DNA of 64,000 nucleotides from the NCBI GenBank assembly GCA_019054805.1, contig JAHQIY010000015.1:1868001-1932000 (forward strand). Direction: 5' to 3'. The position numbers and the translations under genes were made by a program. The notes beneath the pieces were generated by a model. It was given only the letters and a program-made list of their open reading frames with translations. It made no database searches and was not told where the DNA came from. The DNA comes from Brachionus manjavacas. Taxonomy: Eukaryota > Rotifera > Eurotatoria > Ploima > Brachionidae. Below, one piece after another: positions 1 through 12,400 of the stretch; position 1 is the stretch's first letter; each line of letters opens with the position of its first letter.

Positions 1-3000
1 ATCCGATAGAAGCGATGAAACTCTATCAATCAGCCAAAAGTCAAGCTCTTCGATGATAGATAATTATTCACAATCAGATACAAATCGCCCAACTGAAACA
101 AGTTCTACTCAATTTTTATCATCATCAGTTCAGGAAAATCTAGAGACAACATCCAGTTTTTCATCCTTAGAAACTAATTCATCACCGTTGTTAACACATG
201 ATCTGTCATCTTCAATTCCTGACAAGGACAGTTCACTGACAACAGAATATGCTACGTCAAAAATGGATGATAAATCCACCTCAACAACAAATGATAGATC
301 ATCGTCGTCCGTTCAAACAAGTACATTTTATTCGTCAGATACTTTTTCATCGACAATTCTACCATCATCATCTGATAAAAGCGATGAAACTCTATCAATC
401 AGCCAAAAGTCCAGCTCTTCGATGATAGATAATTATTCACTATCAGATACAAATCGCCCAACTGAAACAAGAATTACTCAATTTTTATCATCATCAGTTC
501 AGGAAAATCTAGAGACAACATCCAGTTTTTCATCCTTAGAAACTAATTCATCACACTTTTCTACTCATGATCTTATATCTTCAATTCCTGACAAGGACAG
601 TACATTGTCAATAGAATATGCTACGACAAAAGAGGATGATAAATCCACCTCAGCAACAAATGATAGATCATCGTCGTCCGTTCAAACAAGTACATTTTAT
701 TCGTCAGATACTTTTTCATCGACAATTCTACCATCATCATCTGATAAAAGCGATGAAACTCTATCAATTAGCCAAAAGTCAAGCTCTTCGATGATAGATA
801 ATTATTCACAATCAGATACAAATCGCCCAACTGAAACAAGTTCTACTCAATTTTTATCATCATCAGTTCAGGAAAATCTAGAGACAACATCCAGTTTTTC
901 ATCCTTAGAAACTAATTCATCACCGTTGTTAACACATGATCTGTCATCTTCAATTCCTGACAAGGACAGTACATTGTCAATAGAATATGCTACGACAAAA
1001 GAGGATGATAAATCCACCTCAACAACAAATGATAGATCATCGTCGTCCGTTCAAACAAGTACATTTTATTCGTCAGATACTTTTTCATCGACAATTCTAC
1101 CATCATCATCCGATAGAAGCGATGAAACTCTATCAATCAGCCAAAAGTCAAGCTCTTCGATGATAGATAATTATTCACAATCAGATACAAATCGCCCAAC
1201 TGAAACAAGTTCTACTCAATTTTTATCATCATCAGTTCAGGAAAATCTAGAGACAACATCCAGTTTTTCATCCTTAGAAACTAATTCATCACCGTTGTTA
1301 ACACATGATCTGTCATCTTCAATTCCTGACAAGGACAGTTCACTGACAACAGAATATGCTACGTCAAAAATGGATGATAAATCCACCTCAACAACAAATG
1401 ATAGATCATCGTCGTCCGTTCAAACAAGTACATTTTATTCGTCAGATACTTTTTCATCGACAATTCTACCATCATCATCCGATAAAGCGATGAAACTCTA
1501 TCAATCAGCCAAAAGTCCAGCTCTTCGATGATAGATAATTATTCACTATCAGATACAAATCGCCCAACTGAAACAAGTTCTACTCAATTTTTATCATCAT
1601 CAGTTCAGGAAAATCTAGAGACAACATCCAGTTTTTCATCCTTAGAAACTAATTCATCACACTTTTCTACTCATGATCTTATATCTTCAATTCCTGACAA
1701 GGACAGTACATTGTCAATAGAATATGCTACGACAAAAGAGGATGATAAATCCACCTCAGCAACAAATGATAGATCATCGTCGTCCGTTCAAACAAGTACA
1801 TTTTATTCGTCAGATACTTTTTCATCGACAATTCTACCATCATCATCTGATAAAAGCGATGAAACTCTATCAATTAGCCAAAAGTCAAGCTCTTCGATGA
1901 TAGATAATTATTCACAATCAGATACAAATGGCCCAACTGAAACAAGTTCTACTCAATTTTTATCATCATCAGTTCAGGAAAATCTAGAGACAACATCCAG
2001 TTTTTCATCCTTAGAAACTAATTCATCACCGTTGTTAACACATGATCTGTCATCTTCAATTCCTGACAAGGACAGAACACTGTCAACAGAATATGCTACG
2101 ACAAAAGAGGATGATAAATCCACCTCAACAACAAATGATAGATCATCGTCGTCCGTTCAAACAAGTACATTTTATTCGTCAGATACTTTTTCATCGACAA
2201 TTCTACCATCATCATCCGATAGAAGCGATGAAACTCTATCAATCAGCCAAAAGTCCAGCTCTTCGATGATAGATAATTATTCACAATCAGATACAAATCG
2301 CCCAACTGAAACAAGTTCTACTCAATTTTTATCATCATCAGTTCAGGAAAATCTAGAGACAACATCCAGTTTTTCATCCTTAGAAACTAATTCATCACAG
2401 TTTTCAACACATGATCTATCATCTTCTATTCCTGACATGGAGAGTTCACTGACAACAGAATATGCTACGTCAAAAATGGATGATAAATCCACCTCAACAA
2501 CAAATGATAGATCATCGTCGTCCGTTCAAACAAGTACATTTTATTCGTCAGATACTTTTTCATCGACAATTCAACAATCATCATCTGATAAAAGCGATGA
2601 AACTCTATCAATCAGCCAAAAGTCTAGCTCTTCGATGATAGATAATTGTTCACAATCAGATACAAATCGCCCAACTGAAACAAGAATTACTCAATTTTTA
2701 TCATCATCAGTTCAGGAAAATCTAGAGACAACATCCAGTTTTTCATCCTTAGAAACTAATTCATCACACTTTTCAACTCATGATCTATCATTTTCAATTC
2801 CTGACAAGGACAGTACACTGTCGACAGAATATGCTACGACAAAAGAGGATGATAAATCCACCTCAACAACAAATGATAGATCATCGTCGTCCGTTAAAAC
2901 AAGTACATTTTATTCGTCAGATACTTTTTCATCGACAATTCTACCATCATCATCTGGTAAAAGCGATGAAACTCTATCAATTAGACAAAAGTCTAGATCT

Positions 3001-6000
3001 TCGATGATAGATAATTATTGACAATCAGATGCAAATCGCCCGACTGAAACAAGTTCTACTCAATTTTTATCATCATCAGTTCGGGAAAATCTAGAGACAA
3101 CATCCAGTTTTTCATCCTTAGAAACTAATTCATCACAGTTTTCAACACATGATCTTATATCTTCAATTCCTGACAAGGACAGTACATTGTCAATAGAATA
3201 TGCTACGACAAAAGAGGATGATAAATCCACCTCAACAACAAATGATAGATCATCGTCGTCCGTTCAAACAAGTACATTTTATTCGTCAGATACTTTTTCA
3301 TCGACAATTCTACCATCATCATCTGATAAAAGCGATGAAACTCTATCAATTATCCAAAAGTCAAGCTCTTCGATGATAGATAATTATTCACAATCAGATA
3401 CAAATCGCCCAACTGAAACAAGTTCTACTCAATTTTTATCATCATTAGTTCAGGAAAATCTAGAGACAACATCCAGTTTTTCATCCTTAGAAACTAATTC
3501 ATCACAGTTTTCAACACATGATCTATCATCTTCTATTCCTGACATGGAGAGTTCACTGACAACAGAATATGCTACGTCAAAAATGGATGATAAATCCACC
3601 TCAACAACAAATGATAGATTATCGTCGTCCGTCCAAACAAGTACATTTTATTCGTCAGATACTTTTTCATCGACAATTCTACCATCATCATCTGATAAAA
3701 GCCATGAAACTCTATCAATCAGCCAAAAGTCTAGCTCTTCGATGATAGATAATTATTCACAATCAGATACAAATCGCCCAACTGAAACAAGAATTACTCA
3801 ATTTTTATCATCATCAGTTCAGGAAAATCTAGAGACAACATCCAGTTTTTCATCCTTAGAAACTAATTCATCACAGTTTTCAACACATGATCGATCATCT
3901 TCTATTCCTGACATGGAGAGTTCACTGACAACAGAATATGCTACGTCAAAAATGGATGATAAATCCACCTCAACAACAAATGATAGATCATCGTCGTCCG
4001 TTCAAACAAGTACATTTTATTCGTCAGATACTTTTTCATCGACAATTCAACAATCATCATCTGATAAAAGCGATGACACTCTATCAATCAGCCAAAAGTC
4101 TAGCTCTTCGATGATAGATAATTATTCACAATCAGATACAAATCGCCCGACTGAAACAAGTTCTACTCAATTTTTATCATCATTAGTTCAGGAAAATCTA
4201 GAGACAACATCCAGTTTTTCATCCTTAGAAACTAATTCATCACAGTTTTCAACTCATGATCTATCATTTTCAATTCCTGACATGGAGAGTTCACTGACAA
4301 CAGAATATGCTACGTCAAAAATGGATGATAAATCCACCTCAACAACAAATGATAGATCATCGTCGTCCTTCCAAACAAGTACATTTTATTCGTCAGATAC
4401 TTTTTCATCGACAATTCAACAATCATCATCTGATAAAAGCGATGAAACTCTTTCAATCATCCAAAAGTCTAGCTCTTCGATGATAGATAATTATTCACAA
4501 TCAGAAACAAATCGCCCGACTGAAACAAGTTCTACTCAATTTTATCATCATCAGTTCAGGAAAATCTAGAGACAACATCCAGTTTTTCATCCTTAGAAAC
4601 TAATTCATCACAGTTTTCAACTCATGATCTATCATTTTCAATTCCTGACATGGAGAGTTCACTGACAACAGAATATGCTACGTCAAAAATGGATGATAAA
4701 TCCACCTCAACAACAAATGATAGATCATCGTCGTCCTTCCAAACAAGTACATTTTATTCGTCAGATACTTTTTCATCGACAATTCTACCATCATCATCTG
4801 ATAAAAGCGATGAAACTCTATCAATCAGCCAAAAGTCTAGCTCCTCGATGATAGATAATTATTCACAATCAGATACAAATCGCCCAACTGAAACAAGAAT
4901 TACTCAATTTTTATCATCATCAGTTCAGGAAAATCTAGAGACAACATCCAGTTTTTCATCCTTAGAAACTAATTCATCACAGTTTTCAACACATGATCTA
5001 TCATCTTATTTTCCTGACAAGGACAGTACACTGTCAACAGAATATGCTACGACAAAAATGGATGATAAATCCACCTCAACAACAAATGAAAGATCATCGT
5101 CGTCCGTTAAAACAAGTACATTTTATTCGTCAGATACTTTTTCATCGACAATTCTACCATCATCATCTGATAAAAGCGATGAAACTCTATCAATCAGCCA
5201 AAAGTCTAGCTCTTCGATGATAGATAATTATTCACAATCAGATACAAATCGCCCGACTGAAACAAGAATTACTCAATTTTTATCATCATCAGTTCAGGAA
5301 AATCTAGAGACAACATCCAGTTTTTCATCCTTAGAAACTAATTCATCACAGTTTTCAACACATGATCGATCATCTTCTATTCCTGACATGGAGAGTTCAC
5401 TGACAACAGAAAATGCTTCGTCAAAAATGGATGATAAATCCACCTCAACAACAAATGATAGATCATCGTCGACCGTTCAAACAAGTACATTTTATTCGTC
5501 AGATACTTTTTCATCGACAATTCAACAATCATCATCTGATAAAAGCGATGACACTCTATCAATCAGCCAAAAGTCTAGCTCTTCGATGATAGATAATTAT
5601 TCACAATCAGATACAAATCGCCCGACTGAAACAAGTTCTACTCAATTTTTATCATCATTAGTTCAGGAAAATCTAGAGACAACATCCAGTTTTTCATCCT
5701 TAGAAACTAATTCATCACAGTTTTCAACTCATGATCTTATATCTTCTATTCCTGACATGGAGAGTTCACTGACAACAGAATATGCTACGTCAAAAATGGA
5801 TGATAAATCCACCTCAACAACAAATGATAGATCATCGTCGACCGTTCAAACAAGTACATTTTATTCGTCAGATACTTTTTCATCGACAATTCTACCATCA
5901 TCATCTGATAAAAGCGATGAAACTCTATCAATCAGCCAAAAGTCTAGCTCTTCGATGATAGATAATTATTCACAATCAGATACAAATCGCCCGACTAAAA

Positions 6001-6494
6001 CAAGAATTACTCAATTTTTATCATCATCAGTTCAGGAAAATCTAGAGACAACATCCAGTTTTTCATCCTTAGAAACTAATTCATCACAGTTTTCAACACA
6101 TCATCTTATATCTTCTATTCCTGACATGGAGAGTTCACTGACAACAGAATATGCTACGTCAAAAATGGATGATAAATCCACCTCAACAACAAATGATAGA
6201 TCATCGTCTACCGTCCAAACAAGTACATTTTATTCGTCAGATACTTTTTCATCGACAATTCTACCATCATCATCTGATAAAAGCGATGAAACTCTATCAA
6301 TCAGCCAAAAGTCTAGCTCTTCGATGATAGATAATTATTCACAATCAGATACAAATCGCCCGACTGAAACAAGTTCTACTCAATTTTTATCATCATCAGT
6401 TCAGGAAAATCTAGAGACAACATCCAGTTTTTCATCCTTAGAAACTAATTCATCACAGTTTTCAACTCATGATCTTATCATTTTCAATTCCTGA
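1..6494 (+). pseudogene. Mucin-like repeat gene 1, upstream part with broken reading frame
   Basis: The coding strand of array 1 reads through several units at a time, but the frame is broken four times. One A is missing at about 1484-1486 (GATAAAGCG instead of GATAAAAGCG). A Ser codon TCA has become TGA at 3019-3021. One T is missing in a T-run at 4540-4543. One extra T lies at 6474-6475. Open stretches are 53-1531, 1528-3021, 3022-4569 (first ATG of the continuing frame after the stop at about 3187 or later) and 4650-6494. The gene's start and any signal peptide lie left of the window. Three of the four lesions are single-base homopolymer changes, so sequencing or assembly error is a real alternative to pseudogenisation; the TGA substitution is not explained that way. 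Confidence 0.6.
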
Positions 6495-9471
6495 CATGGA
6501 CAGTTCACTGTCAACAGAATATGCTGCGTCAAAAATGGATGATAAATCCACCTCAACAACAAATGATAGATCATCGTCGACCGTTCAAACAAGTACATTT
6601 TATTCGTCAGATACTTTTTCATCGACAATTCTACCATCATCATCTGATAAAAGCGATGAAACTCTATCAATCAGCCAAAAGTCTAGCTCTTCGATGATAG
6701 ATAATTATTCACAATCAGAAACAAATCGCCCGACTGAAACAAGAATTACTCAATTTTTATCATCATCAGTTCAGGAAAATCTAGAGACAACATCCAGTTT
6801 TTCATCCTTAGAAACTAATTCATCACACTTTTTAACTCATGATCTATCATTTTCAATTCCTGACAAGGACAGTACACTGTCAACAGAATATGCTGCGTCA
6901 AAAATGGATGATAAATCCACCTCAACAACAAATGATAGATCATCGTCTACCGTTCAAACAAGTACATTTTATTCGTCAGATACTTCTTCATCGACAATTC
7001 TACCATCATCATCTGATAAAAGCGATGAAACTCTTTCAATCAGCCAAAAGTCTAGCTCTTCGATGATAGAAAATTATTCACAATCAGAAACAAATCGCCC
7101 GACTGAAACAAGAATTACTCAATTTTTATCATCATCAGTTCAGGAAAATCTAGAGACAACATCCAGTTTTTCATCCTTAGAAACTAATTCATCACAGTTT
7201 TCAACACATGATCGATCATCTTCTATTCCTGACATGGAGAGTTCACTGACAACAGAAAATGCTACGTCAAAAATGGATGATAAATCCACCTCAACAACAA
7301 ATGATAGATCATCGTCGACCGTTCAAACAAGTACATTTTATTCGTCAGATACTTTTTCATCGACAATTCTACCATCATCATCTGATAAAAGCGATGAAAC
7401 TCTATCAATCAGCCAAAAGTCTAGCTCTTCGATGATAGATAATTATTCACAATCAGAAACAAATCGCCCGACTGAAACAAGAATTACTCAATTTTTATCA
7501 TCATCAGTTCAGGAAAATCTAGAGACAACATCCAGTTTTTCATCCTTAGAAACTAATTCATCACAGTTTTCAACACATGATCGATCATCTTCTATTCCTG
7601 ACATGGAGAGTTCACTGACAACAGAAAATGCTCCGTCAAAAATGGATGATAAATCCACCTCAACAACAAATGATAGATCATCGTCGACCGTTCAAACAAG
7701 TACATTTTATTCGTCAGATACTTCTTCATCGACAATTCTACCATCATCATCTGATAAAAGCGATGAAACTCTATCAATCAGCCAAAAGTCTAGCTCTTCG
7801 ATGATAGATAATTATTCACAATCAGATACAAATCGCCCGACTGAAACAAGTTCTACTCAATTTTTATCATCATCAGTTCAGGAAAATCTAGAGACAACAT
7901 CCAGTTTTTCATCCTTAGAAACTAATTCATCACAGTTTTCAACACATGATCGATCATCTTCTATTCCTGACATGGAGAGTTCACTGACAACAGAAAATAC
8001 TCCGTCAAAAATGGATGATAAATCCACCTCAACAACAAATGATAGATCATCGTCGACCGTTCAAACAAGTACATTTTATTCGTCAGATACTTTTTCATCG
8101 ACAATTCTACCATCATCATCTGATAAAAGCGATGAAACTCTATCAATCAGCCAAAAGTCTAGCTCTTCGATGATAGATAATTATTCACAATCAGATACAA
8201 ATCGCCCGACTGAAACAAGTTCTACTCAATTTTTATCATCATCAGTTCAGGAAAATCTAGAGACAACATCCAGTTTTTCATCCTTAGAAACTAATTCATC
8301 ACACTTTTTAACTCATGATCTATCATTTTCAATTCCTGACAAGGACAGTACACTGTCAACAGAATATGCTGCGTCAAAAATGGATGATAAATCCACCTCA
8401 ACAACAAATGATAGATCATCGTCTACCGTTCAAACAAGTACATTTTATTCGTCAGATACTTTTTCATCGACAATTCTACCATCATCATCTGATAAAAGCG
8501 ATGAAACTCTATCAATCAGCCAAAAGTCTAGCTCTTCGATGATAGATAATTATTCACAATCAGATACAAATCGCCCGACTGAAACAAGTTCTACTCAATT
8601 TTTATCATCATCAGTTCAGGAAAATCTAGAGACAACATCCAGTTTTTCATCCTTAGAAACTAATTCATCACAGTTTTCAACACATCATCTTATATCTTCT
8701 ATTCCTGACATGGAGAGTTCACTGACAACAGAATATGCTACGTCAAAAATGGATGATAAATCCACCTCAACAACAAATGATAGATCATCGTCTACCGTCC
8801 AAACAAGTACATTTTATTCGTCAGATACTTTTTCATCGACAATTCTACCATCATCATCTGATAAAAGCGATGAAACTCTATCAATCAGCCAAAAGTCTAG
8901 CTCTTCGATGATAGATAATTATTCACAATCAGATACAAATCGCCCGACTGAAACAAGTTCTACTCAATTTTTATCATCATCAGTTCAGGAAAATCTAGAG
9001 ACAACATCCAGTTTTTCATCCTTAGAAACTAATTCATCACACTTTTTAACTCATGATCTATCATTTTCAATTCCTGACAAGGACAGTACACTGTCAACAG
9101 AATATGCTGCGTCAAAAATGGATGATAAATCCACCTCAACAACAAATGATAGATCATCGTCTACCGTTCAAACAAGTACATTTTATTCGTCAGATACTTC
9201 TTCATCGACAATTCTACCATCATCATCTGATAAAAGCGATGAAACTCTTTCAATCAGCCAAAAGTCTAGCTCTTCGATGATAGATAATTATTCACAATCA
9301 GAAACAAATCGCCCGACTGAAACAAGAATTACTCAATTTTTATCATCATCAGTTCAGGAAAATCTAGAGACAACATCCAGTTTTTCATCCTTAGAAACTA
9401 ATTCATCACAGTTTTCAACACATCATCTTATATCTTCTATTCCTGACATGGAGAGTTCACTGACAACAGAT
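1..9471 (+). repeat. Array 1: about 26 tandem 369-bp Ser/Thr-rich coding units
   Basis: The period is exactly 369 bp: the ATG of the MIDNYS motif falls at 53, 422, 791 and so on. Each unit encodes 123 residues, about 48% Ser plus Thr (40 S and 19 T in the first unit by my count), with no Cys and two N-glycosylation sequons (NYS and NSS). The core FLSSSVQENLETTSSFSS is nearly invariant. Variation sits at fixed positions, for example SPLLTHDL / SHFSTHDL / SQFSTHDR, PDKD / PDME, and TKED / SKMD. The array is cut by the left window edge and ends at about 9471, where ACAACAGA runs into unique sequence. The repeats are richer in G+C than the surrounding DNA. Confidence 0.97.
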
Positions 9472-12400
9472 ATCTTTTATTCTTTTCCTTCTTTTTATAC
9501 AACAACTCTATCATTTGCTGTCTCCGTTTCTTGTCTTATTGAAAAAGTTACTGAATGTTCTTCTTTTTTTACCGAAAGCTCAACATTATTCGCCGGCACT
9601 AATGTTTCTGACTCATCTGGAAATTTTTATTTTGGAGGCTCTTTTTCACATTGTAAGTATATTCTTTTTGTAAAACATTTTATTTTTTCATTAGTTTTTT
9701 TTTTTAAATCTTCGATTCTTTTGCTTATTTGAATTGATATAGATTTTTAATTTATTTAAAATTGCTAGCTTTAAAATTCTATAATAATCTATCAAAAATT
9801 AATTTTTCGTGATCTTACGATTAGTTTTATTTTTATATTTGTTATGATTTAATCGATTTAGAGATTTAGAGACATTTTTTTTTAATATTATTTTGAATTA
9901 ATATTTATTTGATAATTTCTTAATTTCTTGGTTAATTTAATTCTTTTTTTGAAAAATATTTATTTCTATATCTTAAAAAACTTTTATCAATCGTCCTTGA
10001 TTGTTTGCATGTATTTTATTTCATAATTTTACGTCAAATCACAAAAATTCAAAAGAAATGGGTAAATTTACGTAAATTTATTTATTGCAGCAATCCTTAA
10101 ATTTTTTTTGCATATATTTTAAAACTTATTCTATTTTGTTTGAAATATCATTAATAATTGATTGGTCTTCCCTTTTTTCTTTATCTTAAATTCAATAAAT
10201 TCCCGCATCTTTTTCTCTTAGCTTTTTTGGTTTTTTTATTTTCAGCAATTCTTATTCTTAAATTTTTTAGATTTACCTACATCAACGAACAAAACTTGTC
10301 AAATTCCCTTTTCTTATGAAAATCGAACCTTTAATCAATGTGCTTCAATTAATGGTAGTCTTCAATGCTACACTAATGACTCAAGTTTTGATAAATGTAT
10401 TTCGAACAGATTTTTTTTGTCAAAAGCTTCGAACGTATCAGCTTTGTTTAAAGAATCAATTATATTTCAAATTTTATCGTTAAAACGACAGTCAAAGTAT
10501 AGAGTTAGCTTTTCTTATTTTATGTTTTGCGATTCTTTAGACTATAAAAATTGTTCAGATTCGACAGACTCAATTTATTTATCAACTAATTATTCTTCAA
10601 TACGAATGACAAAGCTTTTATTCCAACAAAATTCAAAAACATACTTTGAAAGATATAAAGATTCATATCTTTGGATTGAAGAGTCATTTATTATCAGTGT
10701 TTATACTTTTTCAGAACTTTTCGTAAGTTTTTATTATCTTAACTAATCTTATTTATTATTATAATATTATTTGAACAATATTTATATGATACACTATTTT
10801 AGCATTAATAAGCATAATTATCATAAATCCTGCCAGTCTCTTCCATGGGGTTTGGTATAAAATAGCCGGGAAAATAAATGTTAGAATATTTTTGCGATTC
10901 TTATTTGAATTAAAATTCTTTAGTGGGCTTATAAATAAATTCGGTAATTTTAGACTAGTCGTACAACAAAGAATGTTCAAGAGCTTGAGAAGCGCAAAAA
11001 ACAAAGTTCTACTGATAAAACTTAATCAAATTTAAAGAAAAAATTTGAACATAAATAATATAATTGACTTTAATAATTAAGAAAAATAAATATATACTAT
11101 TATAGTTTAATTTTTTGTGTTTGAATTACAGAGTGTATCAAATGCTGAAATAACATTGAAAAAGTGAAATGTTTAAATTGTTATATGATATTATTTTTAT
11201 TAAAAAAATAATTTAGGAAAAGTTTTTTCCAGGGCAGTTCCGAATGGCAGAGCCTTCTTTTCAGCCCACATGGTTGTTTGCTCTGTCATCAATCAAGTCG
11301 ATTCTTAGCTCTTTATGGATTGTTTTGATACTTGTCTTTAGTGGAAAATACTCTATGATTCGCAACACTCGATTTTGCATTTTTTGCATTTCGGCTCTTA
11401 TGTTCTGAGTGCCTGACTGAAGTATTATAAAACAGTAGTCGAATAATGATCGTATGAGCGACATGTATAAAATTCTGTTGATTTTAAAAGATGATCTCCA
11501 TTTAAAACTTTTAATTTTCCTGATTAGGTTTATTTTGGAAATTTGTTTTGAATTGATAATTTTCAAATGTTCTTTGTAGTTGATTTTGGGATCTAGTTTA
11601 ATACCAAGGAATGTTGGATTTGGGTCAAGAGGAATATGTGAGTTCCCAATTTTTATTTTCATTCCATATCTTTTCTCATAATTTTTTCGAAGTCCAGCTT
11701 TGGTAAATGTTGTGTAGCAAGTTTTTTTTTCGTTAATTTTAAATCCCCATTTTTTGCAGTACTCAATGATTCTATTCACTGCCTTTTGAAGAATTGTTAT
11801 ATGATGATCCTTAGGATACTATTTGTAGTTTAGAAAATTATCTACGCTCTGTTTTCCATTTTTTATCAATTAAGCTAATGTTAAATTGTATCAAACAAAC
11901 GTCAATTATCACTAAAGTCAAAATTTATAAAAAAATCCAAGTTTTTGAGGTCTAGTTACCGGAACAATTCTTTTTCTCAGGTTTTATGAGCTCATATTTT
12001 AGTTCACCTTTGTTGAGTTTTTTCATCTATTTAGAAAAAAGCTAAATATAATATTAAAAATAAGATGGAAAACAAAAAACAAAAAGGACAATACCAGGTC
12101 AACTAGATCAAAGCAATTATTATTTCAAAGCTCCTTCAAACTAAAAAAAAAACAACAAAAAAATCACAAACTTCAATTGTTTTAATTTTATATTAGTTAC
12201 GAGAATCAGGCATTCATTTATTAAATAGTTTTATTAAATTTTATTTTGGTTAACCTTTACGTGAACAAAAAATTAAGTGAACTAATAGTTCAGAAAAACC
12301 TGAGAACAAGAATTGTTCGCATAATAGTAAAACTATGGTTCACCAAATCGACTCGACCAAGTTTTTCAACGATTGAATATTAATTTAAATGAATAACTAA

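Noticed and set aside
5377..8146. Antisense 61-67-residue ORFs over array 1
   Set aside because: They recur only because the unit recurs, and disappear when a single base varies between units.
10246..10270. Alternative splice acceptor TTTTCAG at 10245 for gene 1
   Set aside because: It puts the following FN2-like exon out of frame, whereas the acceptor at 10270 fits the phase-1 donor.
10795..11034. Open stretch of about 80 codons in the gene 1 intron, with a minus-strand ORF over the same place
   Set aside because: No ATG context on the plus strand, no recognisable motif, and located in an intron rich in transposon debris.
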